From: DASXYG01 sp036502625
GTDB lineage: Bacteria; Actinomycetota; Actinomycetes; Streptosporangiales; Streptosporangiaceae
Reading direction: 5' to 3'
Assembly: GCA_036502625.1 (NCBI GenBank)
Contig: DASXYG010000106.1
Coordinates: 59,580-123,579, forward strand
DNA length: 64,000 nt
The position numbers were made by a program, and so were the translations under genes. Below, one piece after another: positions 1 to 9,835 of this stretch. The notes beneath the pieces are model-generated. The model made no database searches. It was not told where the DNA came from and saw only the letters and a list, made by a program, of their open reading frames with translations. The first letter of the stretch is position 1, and every line of letters starts with the position of its first letter.

Positions 1-153
1 GCGGATCACGCCGAGGCACTTGGACGTCTTGACGTGCGGGCGCAGCGCCACGCCCGCGCCGCGCATGCGCTCCGCCATGTCGGCGATGTTGCGGTCGAGC
101 CGGCCGGTGTCCACGAGCAGCGCGGGCGAGGCCAGGTCGGCCAGCGGCGTCAC
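1..153 (-). CDS. D-threonine aldolase / D-serine dehydratase-like PLP enzyme, N-terminal fragment (cut by window edge)
   Basis: The first 51 codons of a fold-type III PLP enzyme (alanine racemase N-terminal barrel, DSD1/D-threonine aldolase group) are visible; the rest lies outside the window. The SPALLVD start of the barrel is at residues 9-15 and the cofactor lysine motif RPHVKT is at 38-43, so Lys42 should form the Schiff base. The GTG start overlaps the stop of the upstream amidohydrolase gene as GTGA, so translation is coupled and this is a late gene of the long minus-strand operon. Family members act on D-threonine, D-serine or 3-hydroxy-aspartate; substrate cannot be chosen from the fragment. 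A D-amino-acid role would fit the N-acyl-D-amino-acid deacylase-like gene in the same operon (inference). Confidence 0.8.
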   Translation of the reverse strand, partial: MTPLADLASPALLVDTGRLDRNIADMAERMRGAGVALRPHVKTSKCLGVIR

Positions 154-980
154 GCCAGCCCCATCGCGGGCCGCGGGTCGCCGTCGAGCAGCCATTCGAC
201 GGTCTCCGCACGGACGGCGGGCAGGCCGGGGCCGGGGCGTACGGCGGCCAGCTCCCGCAGCCCGGCGACCGCCTCGGCCGGGGTCCACAGCGGGTAGTCC
301 GAGCCGAACACCAGCTTGCCGACCACGTCCCATTCCTGCGCGCGGGCCAGCGCGAGGTAGCCGTCGAGCGGGCGCGCCCAGGACGCGGACACGTCGGCGT
401 ACACCCGCCGGTTCTTGCGCAGCGTCACGATCGTCTCGCGCTGCCACGGGTGGCCGAGGTGGGCGATGATCTGCACGAGGTCCGGGTGGCGGCGCGCCAC
501 CTCGTCGACCACCAGCGGGTTGCTGACCGAGAGGTCGCCGGCCGGGCTGGGCGTGGCGCCCATGTGCCACAGCACGACGAGCCCGTGGTCGGCGGCGGCG
601 CGGTAGAACGCGTCGTACCGGGTGTCGCGCGGGTCGAACAGCGCCAGGACGGGGTACAGCTTGATGCCGCGCAGCCCGCGGGCCACGCCGTCGGCGAGCT
701 GGTCGAGCACGTCCGGGTCGGTGGGGTCCAGCGCCATGAAGCCGATCGTGTCCGTGGCGGTGTTCGCGGCGAACCACTCGGTGTGCGCGTTCGGCGTCAG
801 CACGCCGGCCGCCGTGGCGCGGATGCCGAACACGCAGGTCGCGGTGGCACCCGCCATGGCCTTGTCGTAGTCGGCCGGGGTGAACTCGTGCGCGCCCTGG
901 CCGTAGACCGGGCGCCAGTGGTCCTCCCATTCGCATCCCCAGTGCTCCGGCCGCTGGCAGTGCGTGTGGAAGTCGATCAA
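150..980 (-). CDS. Amidohydrolase-2 family metal-dependent hydrolase
   Basis: A 276-residue TIM-barrel amidohydrolase (COG2159-like). Metal-site signatures are HTH at residues 5-7, GIKLYP in the middle, AHLGHP in the C-terminal half and FGSDYP near residue 228, the order expected for a metal-dependent hydrolase or non-oxidative decarboxylase. The TTG start is preceded by CGGAGG and overlaps the IclR stop as TTGA; its own stop overlaps the next gene as GTGA. Members act on lactones, amides or aromatic carboxylates; the exact reaction here is unknown. Its place after the IclR gene puts it in the operon with the peptide-type importer, so it probably acts on an intermediate of the same pathway. 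Confidence 0.85.
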   Translation of the reverse strand: MIDFHTHCQRPEHWGCEWEDHWRPVYGQGAHEFTPADYDKAMAGATATCVFGIRATAAGVLTPNAHTEWFAANTATDTIGFMALDPTDPDVLDQLADGVARGLRGIKLYPVLALFDPRDTRYDAFYRAAADHGLVVLWHMGATPSPAGDLSVSNPLVVDEVARRHPDLVQIIAHLGHPWQRETIVTLRKNRRVYADVSASWARPLDGYLALARAQEWDVVGKLVFGSDYPLWTPAEAVAGLRELAAVRPGPGLPAVRAETVEWLLDGDPRPAMGLA

Positions 981-1828
981 CGGTGGGCCTCCGTACTGTT
1001 CGGGCGCAGCGACTTCCGCAGGAACCGCAGCGCGGCGGTGACGTCGGCCGCCCCGGCGAGCCGCCCGGCCGTCTCGTGAAGGGCCGCGATGAACGCGGCG
1101 CGCGCCTCGTCGGTGAACTCGGCGGACGGCCCGGACACGCTGACGGCGGCCAGGCAGGCGCCGTCGACCACGACGGGGACGGCGACGCAGCGCAGCCCGA
1201 CGCTCCCCTCGTTGTCGTCCATCGCGTAGCCGCGTTCGGCGCTGGTCCGCAGGTCCGCGGCGAGCGCGTCGCGGGTGGTGAGCGTCCCGTCCGTACGGCG
1301 CGGGTACGGCGCGGGCGGCAGGTGCGCGTCGAGGTCGTCCGGATCGACCTGGGAGAGCAGCATCTTGCCCAGGCCGGTGCAGTACGGCGCGTCGCGCGCG
1401 CCGGTCATGGTGGTGAACCTGATGGGCCGGTCCGGCTCGCGGACGCAGACGTGCAGCACGTCGCGGCCGTCGAGCACGCCGAGGTTCGCGGTCTGCCCGG
1501 TCTCGGCGGCCAGCCGCGCGAGGTCGTCGCCGGCCACCACGGACAGGTCGAGCCCGGTCACGTACGCGTTCGACAGCGCGAGGATCTTGTGGCCCAGCCG
1601 GTACGCGGGCCGGTCGTCGATCCGTACGACGTAGTCCATCTCCTCCAGCACCGCGAGGAGCCGGACGAGGGTGCTCTTCGGCAGCCCGGTGCGTCCGTTG
1701 AAGTCGTTCAGCGTGAGCGGACGGTCGCGCTCGGCGAGCCCTTCGAGCAGCGCGAGGCCGCGCGCCAGCGCGTTCGCGTGATAGTTCGCTGAGGCGGGCC
1801 GCGAGTCGTCCACCGTTGGGTGTGGCAT
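977..1828 (-). CDS. IclR-family transcriptional regulator
   Basis: A 283-residue IclR protein: winged helix-turn-helix at roughly 22-85 (recognition stretch GLPKSTLVRLL) followed by the GAF-like effector domain to the C terminus, with the usual CTGLGKMLLS and GLRCVAVPV signatures. The ATG start has a GGAG site upstream. It lies inside the operon between the deacylase-like and amidohydrolase genes, so it is co-transcribed with what it probably controls. IclR proteins typically bind TGGAA-N5-TTCCA-like sites, and exactly that pattern occurs at 11898-11912 in front of the operon. That makes this protein the best local candidate for the regulator, but the link is inference. Confidence 0.9.
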   Translation of the reverse strand: MPHPTVDDSRPASANYHANALARGLALLEGLAERDRPLTLNDFNGRTGLPKSTLVRLLAVLEEMDYVVRIDDRPAYRLGHKILALSNAYVTGLDLSVVAGDDLARLAAETGQTANLGVLDGRDVLHVCVREPDRPIRFTTMTGARDAPYCTGLGKMLLSQVDPDDLDAHLPPAPYPRRTDGTLTTRDALAADLRTSAERGYAMDDNEGSVGLRCVAVPVVVDGACLAAVSVSGPSAEFTDEARAAFIAALHETAGRLAGAADVTAALRFLRKSLRPNSTEAHR

Positions 1829-1839
1829 GTGGGCTCCAG

Positions 1840-3420
1840 CTAGGAATGGGTGGGACGCAGTACGGTTCCAGGTCGGGCGCCGTCGTGCCGCCCGGACACG
1901 ATCACGGGTGTCCCGTTGACCACGACGTGGCGGATCCCGTCCGGATACCGCTGCGGCGCGGCGAACGTCGCCCGGTCGGCGATCTGCGCGGGGGAGAACA
2001 CGGCGATGTCCGCGGCGGCGCCGGGCCGCAACTCGCCGCGGTCCCGCAGCCCGAGCCGCTGCGCGGGCGCGCCCGTGCACTTGCGGACCGCGTCGGCCAG
2101 CGGCATCCGGCCGGTGCGCACGTAGTCGCCGAACAGCCGCGGATAGCAGCCGTACGAGCGCGGGTGCGGCACGCCCGCGCCGGTCGGCCCGTCCGGGTCG
2201 AGCGCCTGCCCGTCGGAGCCGATCACCGTCTCGGGATGGGCCAGCGCGGCGAGGAGGTCGTCCTCGCTCCGCCCGCCAGCCACCATCAGCACCGCGTTGC
2301 CGTGCGCGGCGAGCAGGTCGAGGACGAGCGCGTCCGGGTCGCCGCCGCCGGCCAGCTCCGCGACCGTACGGCCGGCCAGGCCGGTGTCCGGGTCCGGCGC
2401 CCGGCTGATCGTGATCTCCGCCCAGCCCAGCGGCCGGTCGCGCCACCCCTCGGCGACGCGGGCGCGCACGCCGGGGTCGGCCAGCCGTGCGGCCATCGCG
2501 GCGGCGCCGCCCTCCTGCGCCCAGGCCGGCAGGAGCTGGGACAGCGGCGCGTTGCCCGCCAGGTACGGGTACACGTCGGCGGCGACGTCCACGCCGCCCG
2601 CGCGCGCCGCGTCCACGATCTCCAGGGCGCGGGCCACCGCACCCCAGTTGCGCCGGCCCACCGCGACGAGGTGGGAGATCTGCGCCCGGCATCCGGACGC
2701 CGCGGCCACCCGGACCACCTGCCGTACGGACGCCAGGAGGTCGTCGGCGTAGTCGCGGGCGTGCCAGGCGAACAGGCCGCCGTGCGCGGCCACGACCCGG
2801 CCGAGCGCGACCAGCTCGTCCTCGCGTGCGTAGCACAGCGGCGCGTACACCAGCCCGGTGGACAGGCCGGCCGCGCCGGCGGCGAGCGCGTCGTCGAGCA
2901 GGCCGCACATCCGGCCCAGCTCGCCGGGGTCTGCCGCGCGGTCGCCGAACCCGACGACGCCCGCGCGCAGCGGCAGGTGCGGGGCCAGCGCGGCCACGTT
3001 CACCGACGGATGGGCGGCGGCCACCGCGGCGAGGTAGCCGGGCATGTCGCGCCAGGCCCAGTCGACGCCGGGATCGAGGTCGAGGTAGCCGACGGCGGCG
3101 CGGATCGCCGCCGCGTCCGCGTCCGGCGGCAGCGGCGCGACGCCGAGCCCGCAGTTGCCGACCACCTCGGTGGTCACGCCCTGCCGGACCTTGCTGTGCG
3201 CGTACGGGCTGGACAGCAGCGTCAGGTCCGAATGGGTGTGCACGTCGACGAACCCCGGGCACACCACGTCGCCGGCCGCGTCCAGGGTCAGCGCCGCCGT
3301 ACGGCCGGCGAGGTCGCCGATCGCGGCGATCCGCCCGCCCTCGACGGCGACGTCCGCGCGGCGCCCGGCCGTACCGGTGCCGTCCACGACCGTGCCGCCG
3401 CTGATGATCAGGTCGGTCAT
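1840..3420 (-). CDS. N-acyl-D-amino-acid deacylase / D-aminoacylase-like amidohydrolase
   Basis: A 526-residue amidohydrolase of the D-aminoacylase/dihydroorotase-like group. Visible signatures are an N-terminal beta-sandwich strand (IISGGTVVDGTG), GFVDVHTHSD with His61 and His63, VVGNCG carrying the cysteine that bridges metals in D-aminoacylases, AQISHL, and VIGSDGQ with the catalytic Asp. A C-terminal sandwich (GAAADIAVFSP) closes the protein. Length matches the family (about 480-530). The family removes the acyl group from N-acyl-D-amino acids or related imides. The ATG start overlaps the stop of the upstream ATPase gene as ATGA. Being co-operonic with a dipeptide-type importer suggests the imported solute is an N-acylated compound (inference). 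Confidence 0.85.
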   Translation of the reverse strand: MTDLIISGGTVVDGTGTAGRRADVAVEGGRIAAIGDLAGRTAALTLDAAGDVVCPGFVDVHTHSDLTLLSSPYAHSKVRQGVTTEVVGNCGLGVAPLPPDADAAAIRAAVGYLDLDPGVDWAWRDMPGYLAAVAAAHPSVNVAALAPHLPLRAGVVGFGDRAADPGELGRMCGLLDDALAAGAAGLSTGLVYAPLCYAREDELVALGRVVAAHGGLFAWHARDYADDLLASVRQVVRVAAASGCRAQISHLVAVGRRNWGAVARALEIVDAARAGGVDVAADVYPYLAGNAPLSQLLPAWAQEGGAAAMAARLADPGVRARVAEGWRDRPLGWAEITISRAPDPDTGLAGRTVAELAGGGDPDALVLDLLAAHGNAVLMVAGGRSEDDLLAALAHPETVIGSDGQALDPDGPTGAGVPHPRSYGCYPRLFGDYVRTGRMPLADAVRKCTGAPAQRLGLRDRGELRPGAAADIAVFSPAQIADRATFAAPQRYPDGIRHVVVNGTPVIVSGRHDGARPGTVLRPTHS

Positions 3421-4437
3421 GCGGGCTCCCCCGCCGGGACGACCGCGCCGGCCTCGGGGAAGTGGCAGGCGCTCGGGTGCCCGACGCCCAGCCGGTCGGC
3501 CAGCTCGGGCACCTCCTCCGCGCACCGGTCCTGGGCCTTCCAGCACCGCGTGCGGAACCGGCAGCCGGACGGCGGCGCGCTCGGGCTCGGCACGTCGCCG
3601 ACCAGCGTGATCCGCTCCCGTCCGGCGCGCCCGTCCGGATGCGGCACCGGCACGGCGGACAGCAGCGCGCGCGTGTACGGATGGGACGGCCGGGCGAACA
3701 CGTCCTCCCGGGTGCCGTACTCGACGACCCGGCCGAGGTACATCACGGCCACGTCGTGGGAGACGTGCCGCACCACCGACAGGTCGTGGGAGATGAACAG
3801 GTACGCCGGGCCGAGGCGGAGCTGGAGCTCCCGCAGCTTGTTCACGACCTGCGCCTGGACGGACACGTCGAGCGCGCTGACCGGCTCGTCGAGCACGAGC
3901 ACCCGGGGGCCGAGGGCGAGGGCGCGCGCGATGCCGATCCGCTGCCGCTGCCCGCCGGAGAACTCGTGCGGGTAGCGGCGCGCGTGCTCGGGGGCCAGCC
4001 CGACGAGGTCGAGCAGCTCGGCGACGCGCCCGGCGCCGCCGGAGCGGTAGCGGCCCTGGACGCGCAGCGGCTCGGCGATGATGTCGTGCACGGTCATCCG
4101 CGGCGACAGGGACGCGTACGGGTCCTGGAACACCAGTTGCAGGTCGCGGCGCAGCGCGTGCAGGCGGGCGCCGGCCGCGTCGGTGACGTCCGCGCCGTCG
4201 AAGACGATCCGGCCGGACGTCGGCGCGAGCAGCCGCACGAGCATCCGCCCGGTGGTGGTCTTCCCGCAGCCGGACTCGCCGACCAGGCCGAGCGTGCGGC
4301 CGGCGCGCAGCGTGAGGTCCACGCCGTCGACCGCCCGCACCGTACGGGCCCGGCGCACGAGGCCGCCGCGGCCGGGGAAGTGCTTGGCCAGCCCCTCCAC
4401 GCGCAGGATCTCCGGCGCCGTGTCGTCCAACGTCTCC

Positions 4438-4445
<8 letters not shown>
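3417..4445 (-). CDS. Peptide-type ABC importer ATPase (DppF/OppF-like)
   Basis: A 342-residue ATPase with Walker A GESGCGKTT, signature SGGQRQR, Walker B VLVLDEP and an H-loop (FISHD), plus the C-terminal oligopeptide-transporter extension with clustered cysteines (GCRFRTRCW) typical of DppF/OppF. It pairs with the adjacent second ATPase to drive the DppB/DppC-like permeases encoded upstream in the operon. The ATG start overlaps the upstream ATPase stop by 8 bases, and its own stop overlaps the deacylase start. Substrate class (peptide, acylated amino acid, oligosaccharide or nickel) is not set by the ATPase. Confidence 0.95.
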
Positions 4446-5450
<1,005 letters not shown>

Positions 5451-5454
<4 letters not shown>

Positions 5455-6350
5455 CGCCTGACCCCCGCCGCCTGGCGCGGGTCGACGGCGTCGCGCAGCC
5501 CGTCGCCGACGAAGTTGACCGCGAGCACCGTCACCGCGATCGCGATACCCGGTGGTATCCACAGCCACGGCATCGTCTGGATCAGCGTGAGGTTCTGCGC
5601 GTCGTTCAGCATGTTGCCCCAGCTCGCCTGCGGCGGCTGCACGCCCAGGCCGAGGAACGACATCGTCGTCTCCAGCATGATCGCCTGGGCGACGGCCAGC
5701 GTGCCGGTGACCGTCACCGGGGGCAGCGCGGCGGGCACGACGTGCGTACGGATCAGCCACAGCGCACGCGCGCCGCTGATCCGCGCCGCCTGGAGGTACT
5801 CCCGGTCGCGCAGCGACATCGTCACGCCGCGGACGACGCGGGCGGCGACCGGCCACTGCGTCACGCCGATGGCCAGGACGAGGATCGTGACACTCGGCCC
5901 GACGATCCCGGCCAGCACCATGATCGTGACGACCGCGGGGAACGACATGACGATGTCCGCGGCCCGCATGATCACGGTGTCCGCCCAGCGGCCGAACAGC
6001 CCGGCCACCGCGCCGAGCACCGTGCCGAGCACCACGGACAGCGCGGCCGCGAGGAGCCCGACGAGCAGCGAGACCCGTCCGGCGTAGACCGTGCGGGCGA
6101 AGACGTCGCGCCCGGACGTGTCGGTGCCGAGCCAGTACCGCGCGGACGGCCCCTGCCGCGCGGCCTCCAGGTTCACCGCGTCCGGCGGGTGCGCGACGAT
6201 GAGCGGCGCGAGGACGGCGAGCAGCACGATCACCGCGAGCACCACGGCGCCGGCCATCGCCGGCCGGTTGCGGGTGAACCTCCGCAGCGCGCGGGAGCGC
6301 GGCCGGCCGCCGCGCGGGCCGCTACGGCGGGGGAGCGAGGTCGTGGTCAC
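5451..6350 (-). CDS. Peptide-type ABC importer permease (DppC/OppC-like)
   Basis: A 299-residue inner-membrane permease. A basic N-terminal region (RRFTRNRPAM) leads into the first membrane helix at about 33-55 (VVLAVIVLLAVLAPLIV), then the binding-protein-dependent transport domain with the cytoplasmic EAA loop (EYLQAARISGARALWLI) that contacts the ATPases. The C terminus has VNFVGDGLRDAVDPR, the usual DppC ending. The GTG start overlaps the upstream permease stop as GTGA, arguing for one polycistronic message. Confidence 0.94.
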
Positions 6351-7306
6351 CGCAGGCTCACTCTCGGGTCGACGATGGCGTACAGGACGTCGGCGATGAG
6401 GTTGCAGAGCAGCACGAGCATCGCCACCCACAGCGCGAAGCCGATGATCACCGGGTAGTCCTGCTGGTTGATCGAGCTGATCGCGAGCTGCCCCATGCCG
6501 GGCCAGGAGAAGACCTGCTCGATGACCACGGCACCGGCCAGGAGCTGCGGTATCTGGTACATCACCACCGTGATCAGCGGGATCAGCGAGTTGCGCAGCG
6601 CGTGCCGTACGACCACGCGCGCCCGCGACGCGCCCTTGGCCTCCGCCGTGCGGACGTAGTCGGCGCCGAGCTCGTCGACGAGCCCGCCGCGGACGTACCG
6701 GGTGAACGGCCCGGCGGTGATCAGCGCGAGGATCAGGCCGGGCAGCACGAGGTGCCGGAGCTGGTCAAGGGCGCCGGACACCCCGGGCGTCGTCATCCCC
6801 GACGACGGGAGGATCCCGGCGCGCAGGGAGAAGAAGTAGATCCCGACGATGCCGAGGAAGAACGGCGGCAGCGACACCGCGCCGAGGCTGAGCCCGGTCG
6901 CGCCGTAGTCGAGGAAGGAGTTGCGCCGCATGCCGGCCGCGACGCCGAGGACGATCGCGACGACCAGCCCGACGACCAGCGCGACGCCCATCAGCTCGAC
7001 GGTCGGCCCGATCCGCTCGGCAAGCATCGCGGTCACCGGGCGGCGGCTCACGAACGACGTGCCCAGGTCACCGGTGAGCGCGCCGCCCAGCCAGTGCGCG
7101 TACTGCGCGACCAGCGACTGGTCGAGGCCCAGCTCGTGCCGCTTGGCGGCGATGAACGCCGGGCCGCCGGACTGGAGCTGCTCCGGGCTGACCATCATCT
7201 GGACGGGATCGCCGGGCGCGGCCCGTACGAGGAGGAAGATCCCGACGCTGATCAGCGCGAAGACCAGGACGTTGAGCAGCAGCCTGCGGGTGATGAAGAC
7301 GGCCAA
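6347..7306 (-). CDS. Peptide-type ABC importer permease (DppB/OppB-like)
   Basis: A 319-residue permease with the N-terminal signature ITRRLLLNVLVFALISVGIFLLV cut by a long periplasmic loop (residues about 30-95), then five further helices and the EAA loop DYVRTAEAKGASRARV. The TTG start is preferred because CCGGAGG lies 9 bases upstream and no better start fits the family N terminus. It sits 15 bases after the substrate-binding-protein gene and overlaps the DppC-like gene. Confidence 0.94.
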   Translation of the reverse strand: MAVFITRRLLLNVLVFALISVGIFLLVRAAPGDPVQMMVSPEQLQSGGPAFIAAKRHELGLDQSLVAQYAHWLGGALTGDLGTSFVSRRPVTAMLAERIGPTVELMGVALVVGLVVAIVLGVAAGMRRNSFLDYGATGLSLGAVSLPPFFLGIVGIYFFSLRAGILPSSGMTTPGVSGALDQLRHLVLPGLILALITAGPFTRYVRGGLVDELGADYVRTAEAKGASRARVVVRHALRNSLIPLITVVMYQIPQLLAGAVVIEQVFSWPGMGQLAISSINQQDYPVIIGFALWVAMLVLLCNLIADVLYAIVDPRVSLR

Positions 7307-7321
7307 CGCGATGCCTCCGGT

Positions 7322-8932
7322 TCAGCCGAGCTTCCACGCGGCAGGGTCCCAGAAGCCGACCTCGTTGGTGAACGTGCCGTTCGGCCGGAACCCGGTCAGC
7401 CGGGAGCTGTTCGCCCAGATCGTGTTCGGGTTGTACAGCCACAGGTACGGGACCTGCCGGTTCTCCACCTTCGCCGCCTGCTTGTAGACGGACAGGCGCT
7501 GTGCCGGGTCGGCGATGCCGTTGGCGCGCCGCATCAGCTTGTCCAGGCCGGCGTCGCAGAAGTGGCCGACGTTGCCGCCCGCGGGGAACGCCTGGTCGCA
7601 GGCGTCGATGGCGTCGACCGACCACGGGTCGGTCGCGTAGTTGCCGCCGCCGAACATCGCCAGGTCGAAGCTCTTCTTGGTGTAGGAGTCGGTCAGCTCG
7701 GCGGCCTGCACCTGCTTGAGTTTCACCTTCACGCCGACCGCCTCGAGCTGGCTCTGCACGACGGTGGCCGCGGTGTCGCGGTCGCGCTGCCCGGGGACCC
7801 ACGTCAGCGTCACCGGCTTGGAGAAGTCCCACCCGGCCTGCTTGAGCAGCCGCTTCGCGCGGTTCGGGTCGTAGCCGTACGGGTCCAGGCCGGACGGCAC
7901 GGCGTCGCCGTAGAAGCTCGTGTTCGGCACGAACCCCTCGCCCGCGAGGACCTTCGCCACCAGCGTCTTGCGGTCGACGGCCACCAGGAACGCCTGGCGT
8001 ACGCGCGGGTCGTCGAACCGCTCCTGGGTCTGGTTGAACGCGATGCGGTTGAAGCCGGGGCTGTGCGCGCTGGTCACCGTGATGTTCTGCTGCTTGCGCA
8101 CGCTCGGCAAGTCGGTGGGGGAGAGCTGCGCGAGGTCCATCTCGCCGGTGCCGAGCTGGCCGGTGGCGACGTCGGAGGTCACCGGCTTGAGGAACACCTT
8201 CTTGACGGCGACCGGCGTACGGAAGTTCGGGTTGGCGGCCAGCTCGACGTACTGGTCGGTCTTGTACGTCACGAACCGGAACGCGCCCGTGCCGACGGTC
8301 GGCGCGGTGAAGAACGCGTCGTCGCCCAGCTTCTTGGCCGGCACCTTCCCGAGGATGTGCGCCGGCATCAGCGGCAGCATGCCGATGAGCGCGGGCAGCC
8401 CGGCGTCCGGCTCGTCCGTCGTGACGCGCACCGTGGTGCCGTCGAGCGCGGTGATGCCGCTGACGGTGTCGGCCTTGCCGTCGGCGACCTTGGACGCGCC
8501 GGTGACGTCGGCGAACCGGCCGGCCTGCGCGCTGCCGGTCGCCGGGTTCGCCATCGCGTTGAACGAGAACACCACGTCCTTGGCGGTGAACGGCTTCCCG
8601 TCGCTCCACTTCAGGCCGGTGCGCAGCTTGAACGTGAACGTTCTGGCGTCCGCCGAGACCTTCGGCGCCGCGGCCGCCAGATGCGGCGTGAGCTGGTAGT
8701 TCGCGTCCGCCCCGTACAGCGAGTCGAGGACGAACGACATGACGAGCTGGTCGGGCCCGTTGGGCGGGGCGAGCGGGCTGAACAGCTTCGGCTTCTGGTA
8801 GAGGTACATGTTCAGCGTGGCGCCGCCGCCGGCGCCGCGCGTCGGGTCCGACGCGCACGATGCGAGCGCGCCCGCGCCCAGCGTCACGCCTACCGCGGCC
8901 GCGAGCAGCCGGGTCCGGTACGTAAGGTGCAT
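7322..8932 (-). CDS. Peptide-type ABC importer substrate-binding lipoprotein (DppA/OppA family)
   Basis: A 536-residue SBP family 5 protein. The signal peptide ends in the lipobox LASC at residues 23-26, so Cys26 should be lipidated and the protein tethered outside the membrane. Mature sequence shows typical family blocks (LRTGLKWSDGKPFTAKDVVFS; RVRQAFLVAVDRKTLV; WVPGQRDRD). A good AAGGAG ribosome site precedes the ATG. It is the first transporter gene of the operon and is separated from the upstream FAH gene by a 42-base gap that can form a small hairpin. The domain class binds di- or oligopeptides, but also sialic acids, nickel and plant-derived solutes, so specificity is open. Confidence 0.93.
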   Translation of the reverse strand: MHLTYRTRLLAAAVGVTLGAGALASCASDPTRGAGGGATLNMYLYQKPKLFSPLAPPNGPDQLVMSFVLDSLYGADANYQLTPHLAAAAPKVSADARTFTFKLRTGLKWSDGKPFTAKDVVFSFNAMANPATGSAQAGRFADVTGASKVADGKADTVSGITALDGTTVRVTTDEPDAGLPALIGMLPLMPAHILGKVPAKKLGDDAFFTAPTVGTGAFRFVTYKTDQYVELAANPNFRTPVAVKKVFLKPVTSDVATGQLGTGEMDLAQLSPTDLPSVRKQQNITVTSAHSPGFNRIAFNQTQERFDDPRVRQAFLVAVDRKTLVAKVLAGEGFVPNTSFYGDAVPSGLDPYGYDPNRAKRLLKQAGWDFSKPVTLTWVPGQRDRDTAATVVQSQLEAVGVKVKLKQVQAAELTDSYTKKSFDLAMFGGGNYATDPWSVDAIDACDQAFPAGGNVGHFCDAGLDKLMRRANGIADPAQRLSVYKQAAKVENRQVPYLWLYNPNTIWANSSRLTGFRPNGTFTNEVGFWDPAAWKLG

Positions 8933-8949
8933 CGTGTTCTCCTTGGCCG

Positions 8950-8967
8950 GCCGGGCGGAGCCCCGGC
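8950..8967 (-). promoter_or_regulatory. Short intergenic hairpin upstream of the binding-protein gene
   Basis: GCCGGG and CCCGGC pair around a 6-base loop in the only sizeable gap of the upstream half of the operon. There is no T-run, so it is not a classical terminator; such hairpins can stabilise the message of the highly expressed binding protein. Function is inference. Confidence 0.3.
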
Positions 8968-8974
8968 TTGCGGA

Positions 8975-9835
8975 TCAGCGGACGCGGTTGACCAGCTCCC
9001 CGAGCCCGGTCACCCGTACCGACATCTCGTCCCCCGAGGTCAGGTAGTCCCCCGACGCCGCGCCGACCCCGGCGGGCGTGCCCGTGAACAGCACGTCGCC
9101 GGGCTCCAGCGTCATGAGCCGCGAGGCGAACGCGATCTGCTCCGCCACGCTGAAGATCATGTCCTTCGTGCTGCCGCGCTGGCGTGCCGCGCCGTTGAGG
9201 TCCAGCTCGACGTCCAGTGCCTGGGGGTCGGGCACCTCGTCCGCGGTCACCAGCCAGGGGCCGAACGCCGCGAAGCCGTCCAGCCACTTGCCGGCCAGCC
9301 AGTCGAAGAACCACACGGCCTTGTCGTCGGTGTCGCGCTCGTAGCCGTAGTCCATCGAGCGCGCCGAGACGTCGTTGCCCGCGGTGTAGCCGGCGACGTG
9401 CGCGAGCGCGTCCGCGGCGGCGATGTCCCGGCCGCCGCGGCCGACGACCACGACGAGCTCGGCCTCCCAGTCGACCTGGCCGCTGGTGTCCGGCAGGGCG
9501 ATGTCGGCGCCGGGGCCGGCGATCGCGGTCGGCGGCATGAGGAACAGCCGCGGCGAGATGCGCGACCTGTCGATGCGCGGCCCGCCGCCCTCGGCGACGT
9601 GGTCCTGGTAGTTGGCCGCGACCGCGAGCAGCTTGCCGGGGCGCAGCAGCGGCGCCGCGAGGGTGACGGCGTCCAGCCGGTGCCGCGGCGCGTCCCGCGG
9701 CGGGCGCCAGCCGGAGAGGTCGCCGTGCGCGGCGATCAGCGCCTCGAGGTCGCCCGCGCCCAGGTCGCTGACCTGGTCCCCGTCCAGCACACCGTGCCGT
9801 ACGGACCCGTCGGCGCGGTAGGTCACCAGCTTCAT
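8975..9835 (-). CDS. Fumarylacetoacetate hydrolase (FAH) superfamily protein
   Basis: A 286-residue FAH-fold protein with the short N-terminal region and the full C-terminal catalytic domain. KLLAVAANYQDHVAE, the metal-ligand segment VDWEAELVVVVG, the YTAGNDVSARS block and GDVLFTGTPAGVG are all present. The fold hydrolyses C-C bonds of acylpyruvates, decarboxylates oxaloacetate-like acids, or dehydrates sugar acids such as 2,4-diketo-3-deoxy-sugar acids. Its ATG overlaps the upstream oxidoreductase stop. With two sugar-type dehydrogenases upstream, cleavage of a keto-acid formed by oxidation of the imported compound is the most natural role (inference). Confidence 0.9.
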   Translation of the reverse strand: MKLVTYRADGSVRHGVLDGDQVSDLGAGDLEALIAAHGDLSGWRPPRDAPRHRLDAVTLAAPLLRPGKLLAVAANYQDHVAEGGGPRIDRSRISPRLFLMPPTAIAGPGADIALPDTSGQVDWEAELVVVVGRGGRDIAAADALAHVAGYTAGNDVSARSMDYGYERDTDDKAVWFFDWLAGKWLDGFAAFGPWLVTADEVPDPQALDVELDLNGAARQRGSTKDMIFSVAEQIAFASRLMTLEPGDVLFTGTPAGVGAASGDYLTSGDEMSVRVTGLGELVNRVR